DNA of 64,000 bases from Vitellaria paradoxa (Eukaryota > Streptophyta > Magnoliopsida > Ericales > Sapotaceae): the NCBI GenBank assembly GCA_019916065.1, contig CM034243.1:25446147-25510146 (forward strand), read 5' to 3'. The position numbers and the translations under genes were made by a program. Positions 54,381 through 64,000 of the stretch are shown here, in pieces. Numbering within the stretch: the stretch's first letter is position 1; each line of letters begins with the position of its first letter. Below the pieces are notes generated by a model. That model was not told the origin of the DNA. It did no database searches and was given only the letters and a program-made list of their open reading frames with translations.

Positions 54381-55796
54381 TCTATATTATTATAAAAAGT
54401 CCCAATACTTGAAAAAAAAATTTTAACTACTTTACCCCTATTTTTTCAATTTAATTCAACTCTATCTTTTTATTATTTCAATTCTAATCTAACTCTACTC
54501 TATCTCTTTGTTATTTTAATTATAATATAACTCTATAACTCAACTTCATTGGAATTCTTCATGATAGTGCATTACCTTTTTTTTTCAGTTTAACTGAATT
54601 CTAATCCAACCCTATAAATCAACTCCGCTAGAATTCTTCATAATAAATTAGTTTGGATTTATATTAGTTATATCATCAAAAAGAAAGAAAAAAAAATCCC
54701 AATTTTCTATTCCATCTCTATTTATCTCAAATTTTCATCTAATAAATTACTCGTCCAAGATTGAATCGTTTTGAGTAGTGCAATTAATTGTTAAGTTGAT
54801 TTAGCTCGTGAGCCAAAGTTTGGTCTATACTCAATTGGTTCATTCATTCATACATATAAATATTTTGAGAGTATTCCAATCAAAATACGTATAGGTATTT
54901 TTTTTATTTTCTCTTAATTGGGAATTATTTTTACTTCTACCATTAGAGCTTGTAATTATTTTCTATCTCTTTTTCTTTGGAATTTTTTCTGTTTACTTTT
55001 TTTTAAGGTTTTTCTTCCTAAGTTTTTGATTTTTATTAATGGTTGTGTCTTCAGTTTTTGTTTTGATTAGGTGTTAGTGGGCATACTTATTTTCTTGAGC
55101 CTCTCTGGTGGTTGGACATGATTACAAGTGAGACTTTTTATTTTTATTTTGTTTTAATTCATCCAATACAATTAATTGTCTTTCTTTTTAATGATTCATC
55201 CATTCATTCACGGGGACTTAAACTTTAATATATTACTAACGTTTAGCTTTTTTTTTAATCATGGGACTAATTCAATATATTGTTAATATTAAAATATGTT
55301 TTGCTAAAATATATATTTTATTAAAATATTTCATTAAATTAAACTAAATGTTATTCAATGATAATTTATTCCTAACTCACCTACTTCATTTATGTACCTT
55401 ATTAAAATTAATTATTATTAATAATAAATAAATTATAAAATAATTTTAAAAAATATATTCAATAAATTCAATATTTTTTTAGATAAATTCAATTATAGTA
55501 AATAAAATTGTATTTTTAAATATTTTTTTTGTTTTTATGTTGGAAAAAAAGGATAACTAAAAAAATAGAAACTAAAACTAATACAAATAAACAAAAAATA
55601 ACAATAAAATATTTTTTGATATTAAAATATGTTATTAAAAAAACCCAAACCTTATATATTTTAAGCTTCAATATATAATTTTTAATGAGTCACGGGACCC
55701 AATTATCAAATATTTGAAACGTATTGGATTAAATAATATATTTCTCTTTAAAATATAATACGAATTCACATGAAATTTTAATACACATAGTAAGTT

Positions 55797-55823
55797 TAAA
55801 ATATATATATATATATATATATA
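55797..55823. repeat. TA microsatellite
   Basis: Uninterrupted alternating TA/AT run within the Helitron-like block. Confidence 0.8.
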
Positions 55824-57891
55824 AAATGGTATTCACATCCAAAAAAAAATTTATGTGAATTTTACTATAATGACTTTTATTTATAATTAATATGATTGGG
55901 AGGGAGGGAGGGAATGCGTAAAGTATAATATCATTTGTTAATTTTTTTAGGTTACTAATAATATGAATGAGTTTGCTATATTTTTTATTAGATGATATTC
56001 CATTATATTGAAATTAATTTTTGTTTATGCATTTATTTTTAACTTATTTTTTAATTCATTCATTAAAATATATTAGGTCTAATTATTTTAGATTTTATTA
56101 TAATTTTTAATGTGAATGTTTATATTAGGTTTTAAATTTTATTATATTTTTTATTATTGATAAAATTTTAACTCTTTTGTGTATCAGATTTTAGGAAAAG
56201 TTTATTATTTGCTATATTTTTAAATTTGTTCATCCAAAAATATAAGATAAGATTTTTTTTTAGTTTTATTGTAATTCTTTAATATGATTGTTTATATAAT
56301 TTTTTAGATTTTATTATATTTTTGCATTATTGTCAAAATGTAATTTTTTGTATATCAAATTCCAATGGAAGCATCTTTTTAGGGTTATTTTTTAATTTGT
56401 TTATTTAAATATATCAGGTATAATTTTTTAAAATTTTATTTTATTTTTTGTTTAATGTAAAAATATTATTGTACAATAATAATAAAAATTGTCAAAGCAT
56501 TACAAAATTTCATATTTCAATTTTGTTAACTTTTTCATTAATAAGATATTATATTTATTTTCATTAGATGATATTCTTTTATATTGAAATTATTTTTCAT
56601 TATATATTTATTTTTTAGCTTATTTTTTTAAAATATTATTAATATAAATATTTATTAAAAATTAAAATAAATATATAATATGAAATACAATATATTTAAA
56701 TAATTGTGATGTGCGTATATATTTATACATCTACTAAAATTATCATTCGCATATTTTGAATATGATTCTTTAGGATTTCAATATATTTTTTAGTTCGTTA
56801 TTTTCTAATTTTACGCTTACTTTTTATTTATATCTACTGAAAATCATACTTAGCATATCTTATATATTATAATATTTCTTGATTGTACCCTAAAATTAGT
56901 TTTGTCAAAACCTTTTTTTATAAAAAGCTAAAATTAAAATTAAACCAAAAGTTTCCTTTCATCATCATTTTTTTTATCTTTGACTTACATCTTTGTATCT
57001 CTCTTTCCATGTATATAAAAAAAAAAGAAAAAGAAAAAGAGGATAGGGATTCAAAATTCATTCCCTTGTTTAGGCTATACTACAAAATGCAAAGAAAATT
57101 ATTTGAAATTTAAAAAAATAAAAATTAATTAAATTTAAAAATTTTAATATATTAATTAATGTCTTTTGTTTAATTTTTGAATTTTCTTTTTATTTTCACT
57201 ACATTTTTTTATTATTTGTTTGCACCAAAATCTTACTCCAAACATACCTTTTTATTTTTTAGAGTTCAAGATTTTTTTAAGAAACTCAAAATTTTTTATT
57301 AATTATTTTCTCTTTTTTTCATTATTTTATTATCTTATTTTTTTTTATCTCAATGTATCTTTATATATGAGATACTGATTTAAAATTTATTTCCTCGTTT
57401 GTGTTATTTGCATGCTAAAAATTAACTCATTTGAATGCTTAAAAATTGAATGCATGCAATTCATACAAATAAAAAAATTTTATTCCTACTCATACTCCTC
57501 CACTTTCTTAAAAGATGGTGGAGATTGATTTAATCCAACAATAGAGATTATACATCTAAAATCATCTATCAAAATATCTAAAATATTTATAATACTCACA
57601 GAGTTCTAAAGTTCTTTACAATATTGGACACATTTTTCATTTGAATAATAACTTCATTTTTATTTTTTTAGATTGTTTTTGTTCGTTATCATTATTCGTG
57701 TGGGTCTATTGGAAAATGATTTCTTGTTCCCGAAATTTTTATGCTAACATTCTCAATCAAGTCATATTAACCACTCAATTTTTTGAAATAATCTTACTCT
57801 AACTCCCAATTCAAAACCTTCTACATTTTATAATCAATTTTCAACACCTTCATTAATTTTTAATTTTACATAATTATAAACATATACACAC

Positions 57892-57893
<2 letters not shown>

Positions 57894-57931
<38 letters not shown>
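57894..57931. repeat. TA microsatellite
   Basis: About 19 TA units, the longest microsatellite in the window. Confidence 0.85.
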
Positions 57932-57935
<4 letters not shown>

Positions 57936-58169
57936 ACACATACCTACATCTAATGACAAATTCATAAGAATAGACCTCAACAAATTTTATAAACCAAACA
58001 ATTAGCTATATAATTTTTTGACGTTAGGCTCTTTAGCAAGATACTTAATATGAAAAAAATAAAGATTTTAATGTAAGTTTTATTTTTTTAAATAATATTT
58101 TTATTTTTTATTGTTAGCTTATTTTTTAAATTTAGACATATAAAAGAACAAACAAACACGTGCAGTGCA

Positions 58170-58196
58170 CGTGCACATGCACGTGCATTTTTCTAG
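58170..58196 (+). other. Helitron 3' terminal hairpin and CTAG end
   Basis: Stem GCACGTGCA/TGCACGTGC with a two-base loop, seven bases from the terminal CTAG (58193-58196). A second overlapping palindrome (CACGTGCAGTGCACGTG) lies directly upstream. Confidence 0.65.
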
Positions 58197-58514
58197 TGTA
58201 TATATATATATATATATATATAGGTGAGCCAATTTGTACTCCATTAATAGATTTTTAAACTTTATTTTTTTATTAAATAAAATTACACAACTACCTTCAT
58301 TTTTCTATTAAGATATTTTATATAATTTTAATACCATAATTATCCTTTTATAGAAACCTAATTTATATCAACTTTCAAAAGTGTTTTTGCTATTGATAAT
58401 TAATTCTCATTCAACTAAAATTATATTTTAACTCACATTAATTTATTATTGACAAAAGATATAACAATGCATTTATTTTAATTTTTATTTGCTATTTAAT
58501 TAAAAAAGTAATTG
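58197..58514. other. Spacer between Helitron-like block and gypsy LTR
   Basis: Begins with a TA repeat (58199-58221). AT-rich with no gene seen. Confidence 0.5.
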
Positions 58515-59238
58515 TGTAGTACCCGATATTTAATTTTCGCCATTTATGTATTATTTTGGGGCCAATAAAATATTTAAAATGAAATTAGGTAATTTATTTT
58601 ATTTTTCTCTGGGTTGGGTGTGGTCCAAATTGATATTTGGTGGGACAACTGGGCTAGACCCAGCCTTTTTTTTCTCTTTTCTTTCTTTCTTTTCTTTTCC
58701 TTTTCTTCTTCTTTTCTTTTTGGTCTCCCCCGTGGGTCTTCGAGGGGAGGAGGGAGAGAGAGAGAGAAGAGAGAGAGAGAGAGCATGATTCGGCAAGGAA
58801 TGAAGGCGGACCCGAGTAGTTTTTGACGCTGTTAACGCTGTGGTGGTGTCTGTTTCGCGTGATTTCGCTCAAGGTGGGAGAAATCGACGTGCGAAAGGTT
58901 GGGTACCTAAACTAAAATCTTTTTATTTCTCATTTTCTCTTTAGATCTAAGCTAAATGGGACCTATATTTGTGTTCTAGACGTTGTAAGGATCATTTTGG
59001 TATGTGGGAATTTTTGGTATATTTGTGATCTATATTTCTCCTTTTGAGTCATGATAATTACAAATGATATGTGAGAATTTTTGGATAAATTTTTATATGT
59101 TTAACCTGTATAAAAGTGGTTAAAGTTGGACTGACAGTATGAATTCAGTCTAAATTAGAAAGCCAGAACACTCTGGTTTGCTGGGAGGCCCACGGGAAGA
59201 AACAAAAAAAAAAAAAGAAAAATTCTAACGAAAAATTA

Positions 59239-59450
59239 GTTTGGATAATTACATAATGGCCCCAAAGTTTTGGATAATTACATAATTACCCCTAAGGTTT
59301 TAGATAATTACAAAGTAGTTCCCCAAGAGTTTAAATAATTACAAAATGGACCCCAAAGGTTTAAATTATTATGAAATGGCCCCTAAAGTTTAGGAAAATC
59401 ACGATTTTACCCCTAAAGAATTGGAGAGGATAATAATGTTACCCCTAGAG
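59239..59450 (+). repeat. Tandem array of about 30-bp units in the gypsy LTR
   Basis: About seven diverged units of the form TTTxxATAATTACAxAATGG, then CCCCxAAAG, one after another. Confidence 0.8.
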
Positions 59451-59944
59451 TTATGAAAAATTATAGTTAATGTTATAGAATTAGAAAAATGTTAGAAAAA
59501 GTGTAAATTTTGATATTTAAGGCATATTTTATTTTATATTGCTAATGGTAGAATAGGATCCTATTTGTAATTAAAATATATGAAATATAATCGATGATTA
59601 AGTTATATGAGACATAATTGATAATTAATATAGCATGCTTTCTTAATGTTGTGAACTCTTGAAGAGAATTATTAGGCATAATTAAACATGTCATGTGCAT
59701 TATGACTAGGGTGGCATCATCTAATTTATGTTGAGAATGTTAATTGGCTGAGAGTGCCACATTCATATTGTGACGTGCTGAGACATGGGTTATATATATA
59801 AATATATATATATATATGGACGGGATTCACAATTTGAGAAAAATGAGATTTTGAAAATATCAGATGATCCCCAGGTAACATATATAATTAAAGGTTAGTC
59901 ATTTAAAGTTGGGCGTTAATATCGAGGTGAGATATTATGAGATT

Positions 59945-60262
59945 TTTCGGATTGTAACCGGATCCTGCTTGAGGTAAGCGGATGCCTGCTTGAGCTAAGC
60001 GGATGCCTGCTAAGGGGTGTAACACGGTTCTCTAGCAGACAGGCCAGGGGGTGTAACATGGTTCCCCTGAGTCTTAGCTAATTTGGGGTGTTAACCCGGT
60101 TCCCTAATCGCTATTTATATTGATTACCCTACTTGAGATAAGCAGATGCCTGACTAGGGGTATAACACGGTTCCCTAGTAGACGGGCCAGGGGTGTAGCA
60201 CGGTTCCCCTGAGTCTTACACCAATGGGGGTGTAACATAGTTGCCCATTCGGTTTATATATA
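59945..60262 (+). repeat. Interspersed direct repeats in the gypsy LTR
   Basis: Alternating words GTAAGCGGATGCCTGCT, GGGGTGTAACACGGTTCCC, CAGGCCAGGGGGTGTA and CCCTGAGTCTTA recur two to six times in changing order. This suggests unequal exchange inside the LTR. Confidence 0.75.
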
Positions 60263-61042
60263 TATATTGAGATAATGTGATTGTTACATCTATTGATGAG
60301 ATATAGGGATTATTATATTGATCATGAGTTTGGTTATGAAATAAGGGAATAGGAACTACGGTGACCTGATTCCTGAGGTAGGATATGTAGGCAGCTCAGA
60401 CAAGAGTAGCATGAGTCCGGTCTTAACTATGGATGAGATTTGAGTAGATGGAGATTGGATAATTGCATTACATTACATATGCATTCTTATATGATGTTTG
60501 CATTGCATTACATAACATGTGCATTTTATATTATGTTTGGTTGCTATTGCTGTGAGTTATATTGTATGTTTGAGCATGTTCATTAGTACACACTTGCATA
60601 GTTTTACCTAATGGGCTAGTTAGCTTACTCTATCTATATAGCGGATGATCCAGCAAGGCCAGGTAATAGCCACCTAGAGCTGAGTTGAGAGTGACAGATT
60701 GATCTGTTATAAAATTTTACTTATATTTAAAAGTTTGTATTTCCATTTGTGTGACCCAGGGGTGCGAGTCCCAAAGTCGATTTATATATAAGATTGCATT
60801 GTTGTTGATGAGACCTATGCAGTTATATCAATCTTAAATTTAGTCACTAGGGTGTGACCTTAAATATATCGTGAGTAACGGTGTTTTATTTATTTCATAT
60901 GGGAATGAGGAACGTATTTAGTTGTTCTGATGGTGGTTATTGTATTGAAACTTGACATTGGCACAAGTTTTTATTTAATTTATTTGGTTCACATATTCCC
61001 ATACTGTCTGTCCCGGACCATTAAGTTAGGGGTGTGATAGAT

Positions 61043-61054
61043 TGGTATCAGAGC
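61043..61054 (+). other. Primer-binding site of the gypsy element
   Basis: TGGTATCAGAGC, matching initiator methionine tRNA, three bases after the LTR end. Confidence 0.85.
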
Positions 61055-64000
61055 ATTAGGTTGCAAATATTTCTGGGCCTTGGGTAATGAGACTTATGTG
61101 TTTCTGTTGTGTCTTATGAATTTCTTAGTGCTTATTTCATAAGTTTAAGATTGAGGATTATGATGTTTTGTGCTATAGTGGATTGTAAAAATGGTTGGAA
61201 CTGGGATTTTGCCCAAAGCAGTGGCTCTGTCAATTAACGATATGAAAAATTTTATAGAACAATATAATTAATAGTGAAATTTGACAGTTGGTAATAATTT
61301 GATGAGCTTGGAGATGAGATTTATGAAATGTTCTACTGGTTTTTAGAATATCGTGAATAGTAACTAGAAGAGAGTATGAAATTGATAAAAATTTTGAATT
61401 TGAATCCAAGAGGCTTCAAGAGTCTAAGTTAGTACTCATGGATTTATCGAGAGTGTATTTTATTATTAAATGAGGACAGTTGTTGAATGATATCCGAGTT
61501 TTACTCAGTGAATAAAATTGAGATGATAGTGGGAATGGATAGACTACCCACTTACTATATGACGATTAGTTATTAATATGAGTTAGTAACAATTGTTTTA
61601 CTTAAGGATCCTGCAGTTCAAGATTAAGCTGAGGCTAAAGTCATGTTATTTTCTTCAGTACTTAATGATTAAGTACATTGAGGGAGTTTCCATTTTGATG
61701 GTCAGTTGGATGTGGAATAAGAGAGAGTCTCAATGTTGGTTTCCTACAGTAAGTTATAAATTTGTGGATATGCTTTAACAGAATAGTTGGGATTTCTTTC
61801 TCAGAAGGAAATGACCTTTTCATGGAGCTTGTGCCTTATGTCTCTTCTGTTTATGGTGCAATGTAATATGGTGATGATTAAGTTCAGAGGGTTTAGAATT
61901 TAAAATTTAAATTTTGAGTGGATAAAGTTGTAGATCCAGTGATAATGGGGAATGAGTATTCGCTACTGAGGTTGGCAATTTGTTTGGCTAATTATGTGTA
62001 AAGAAGATTAAGTTGAGTGTTTATTGTTCGAGGTAAAAAAAATTGAGATTAGTTAATTTTCGGTTGAATTATTACGATTAATTTTTCAAAGGTTTTGATT
62101 ATGTTAATTGAGCATGAGAAAGGTTTATGAGTCATATCTAAAATTTCAGATTTTAGTGCATTGTTACAACCATTTCATTCATGTTCTTCTTAGTGGGAAA
62201 GTTTATTGACTCAGTTAACTGGAAATGGAGTTTAATCATTTGGAGAAAAACTTGTGACGACATTTTAATGGCCAAAACGGCGGGTGACTGAGGCTTCACT
62301 GTTAATGAGTGAGTTAGTTCATATGAAGGTCTTGGTTTTATTTTGACACAAGATAATCAAATGGTGGTGTGACTCGAGGTAGTTGAAGCCTTGGAAACAT
62401 TAACGGGATAGAGGAAGGATTAGGATGTGTTTGAATCACCAGAGTTTAAAAGTAATTATATACATCATGTGATTAAACAGTGGAGCGAGTACATAAGAGA
62501 TTATAATTTTGATAATCAGTGTTATTCTGGTGGTGCTAATGTAATAATTGATACATTGCGTAATAAGTTGTAGAGTTTGGCAGTTGTGGTAATTTAATTT
62601 TGATAAAGTAATCTAGAGGGTATTAATAATTTTAAAGTCCCTTTGAATCAATGATATTAACAAATATAAAGCGATTTTCTTGATGTTCGAGTTACCGTGA
62701 ATGACCCTAGGCCAAGGATTAGAGTTATTAAAGTTTAACAGTGAGATTGATCCTATTTGAAATTTTTTTTTGGTAAGTATCTTATTTGAAATTGTGGTGT
62801 CTCTAGCTTGCTGATTTAAGAGCTAAAAAGTTAAAGTATGTTGTCAAATGAACAAGTGAAATTCAAACAATTATATGTTTATACTGTATATAGATGAAAT
62901 TGAAAAAAATTGTGATTCGAGAGTTTCAAGTGGTCATCTTGGTGGGATGAAAATGTACAAAGGTTTAGAATGGCCCTAATAGTGAGGTGATCTTCAAGTA
63001 CTAGAATAAACTGAATTGATTTAAACTTGTAAATAAATGGATTTTTCCACATATCAGGTGATGATTGGTTGCCGCCATGTATTAGTAATAATCGTTTTGT
63101 TTGGAGATTTTGTAGTTCTAACTCGGAATGAGGTAAGAGTAATTTTACCTCCCCCATAATTGATATTAAATTGCTTGGAGGAAGCCTGTTGTCCATATGG
63201 AAAGTTAAGGTTGATCAAGAAAGGATTTAATTTTATTTTCCAAGAGCAAGGTGTAGATGGCGGATGTGTTTCCCAAGGAAGTGCAAAATTTAATTGAATG
63301 AGCACTATTAAAGTTAGGGTTATTACCAAAGACATAAACTGGTCGGTCGTTAGACACGAATAAATACTGAGTGGTAAGTTTGATAAATATGTGAGTGGAT
63401 TATATAGTGGTGGTGGTCCAGTAGGCCTAAGGATGAGATTTATTAAGCATTTCAATAATAGTGGTAGTGTTGAGAATGATGATTAAAGAGGATTGTGAAG
63501 AAAATAATAATTTTAAATTTAGAAGTTTAAAAGTCTAAATAACCCAAGTATATAAATTTTGGAATAAATGGGATTATGTGTTATGATAACATGATGTGTG
63601 GTGGTAGATCAACTTTAAAGTAAAAAAAAAAAAATTGAGGCAATTTGAGAATGAAATGGGGTGGTCTACTTTTCATATGGCGATCGTAGTGCCTTATGGT
63701 TGCAGTAAAGTTTAGGGTAAACTGAAAATAGTATTGCCCTCTCCAAAGTTTGGTTCAATATGTTTTGAATTGATTTTTGATATGTTGACCAGGTTGAGGT
63801 TTAATGGAATGAATGATTAATATTGTCTTCCTAATGTGAAGCGCTTATACGTTGGTAGATTCCTGGGGGTTTCTCAGCTTGCCTTCTCGGGGGGGAAATG
63901 ATTTGTCTCTGTTCAAAGTCCATGTCGGGAGTTTTCTATGTTTCTATGGTGTTATGTTGTTTAGTACTCATTGGATTAAGTTAATTGAGACTTCATCTGG
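61055..64000 (+). pseudogene. Heavily decayed gypsy gag-pol, running off the window
   Basis: No open frame is left, but pol can be traced. The end of reverse transcriptase is near 62050-62130. The RNase H start SYEGLGFILTQDNQMVV is near 62315-62370. The RNase H end KQWSEYIRDYNF, then YSGGANVIIDTL (family norm: ANVVADAL), is near 62475-62560. The zinc-binding start of integrase GHLGGMKMYKGLEWP is near 62930-62980. Reverse transcriptase before 62050 and the integrase core cannot be recognised. A stretch near 63690-63715 might be a displaced part of reverse transcriptase. Changes from the family pattern are mostly G to A and C to T. Confidence 0.65.

Larger units (their letters stand above)
54381..58196 (+). 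mobile_element. Non-autonomous Helitron-like element
   Basis: The left end TCTATATTATTATAAAAAGT and the right end, a perfect 9-bp hairpin GCACGTGCA-CA-TGCACGTGC (58170-58189) followed by ATTTTTCTAG and a host T at 58197, are the two hallmarks of plant Helitrons (5'-TC, 3' hairpin then CTAG, insertion before T). The base before the left end is G rather than the usual A. The 3.8-kb interior is very AT-rich, has TA microsatellites, and encodes no Rep/helicase protein, so it would depend on an outside transposase. Rolling-circle elements make no target duplication, and none is seen. Confidence 0.6.
58515..61039 (+). repeat. Long 5' LTR of a Ty3/gypsy element
   Basis: About 2.5 kb beginning TGTAGTACCCGA and ending AGGGGTGTGATA, three bases before a primer site. 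The usual terminal CA has become TA. The two ends mirror each other (TACCC/GGGGTGTG), as in many plant gypsy LTRs. Inside are a pyrimidine tract and an AG-repeat near 58670-58790 and two short tandem arrays. An LTR of this length fits the Tekay/Del-type chromoviruses, but this assignment is inferred. Confidence 0.65.

Noticed and set aside
58546..58872. Overlapping open frames rich in Lys/Glu/Arg or Phe/Ser/Leu
   Set aside because: They translate a pyrimidine tract and an AG repeat inside the gypsy LTR in several frames. Composition explains them.
59945..60262. Possible CRISPR-like array
   Set aside because: Repeats are imperfect and irregularly spaced with no unique spacers, and the sequence is plant LTR. 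No CRISPR is expected.
62879..63455. Minus-strand open frames of 105 and 133 codons at the right edge
   Set aside because: They run antisense to traceable gypsy RNase H and integrase and match nothing.
1..64000. A new defence or other multi-gene system
   Set aside because: Only one intact host gene is present. Everything else recognisable is transposon-derived and broken.

Overview
This window is plant nuclear DNA, almost certainly from a dicot. It is AT-rich, has long introns with ordinary GT..AG borders, and is packed with Ty1/copia, Ty3/gypsy, LINE, TRIM and Helitron sequences of plant type. The species cannot be named from sequence alone.

One host gene dominates. On the minus strand, from an ATG at 52163 down past the left edge of the window, lies a DExH-box RNA helicase of the plant DExH3/DExH5 (DHX36-like) type. 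I can place 18 consecutive coding exons between 52163 and 4995. They join in phase through GT..AG introns into 1002 codons without a stop, from an N-terminal organelle-targeting-like leader through the two RecA lobes and the HA2 and OB-fold regions. The family is usually about 1200 residues long, so the last roughly 200 codons, probably including a double-stranded-RNA-binding region, should lie left of base 1. About 3.0 kb of coding sequence is spread over 47.2 kb because several introns have been swollen by transposons.

Transposons by intron, following gene order from right to left: intron 4 (44150-50540) has a solo LTR with a perfect 5-bp target duplication and LINE tails. Intron 5 (41922-44053) has a small TRIM. 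Intron 9 (26275-40493) has three truncated plus-strand copia elements in a row and one complete minus-strand copia. Introns 11 and 12 hold L1-type LINE relics. Intron 14 (12574-22420) has a young complete minus-strand copia and a 5'-truncated RTE-type LINE with a 15-bp target duplication. Intron 16 (5350-12115) has an older complete plus-strand copia. Intron 18 (left of 4995) has a copia related to the intron 14 element, with a small internal inversion, and a short composite LTR element. All of the copia reading frames are broken by stops or frameshifts.

Right of the gene, a 1.45-kb foldback (inverted-repeat) element begins only about 150 bp upstream of the start codon (52314-53759). Next comes an AT-rich block whose ends match a non-autonomous Helitron (54381-58196). 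The window ends with a heavily mutated Ty3/gypsy element (5' LTR 58515-61039, primer site 61043-61054, decayed pol to the edge). I found no tRNA, rRNA, CRISPR array or second intact host gene, and no convincing new biological system. The interest lies in how an intact essential-type helicase gene carries this many insertions, and in several well-delimited insertion events with target duplications.
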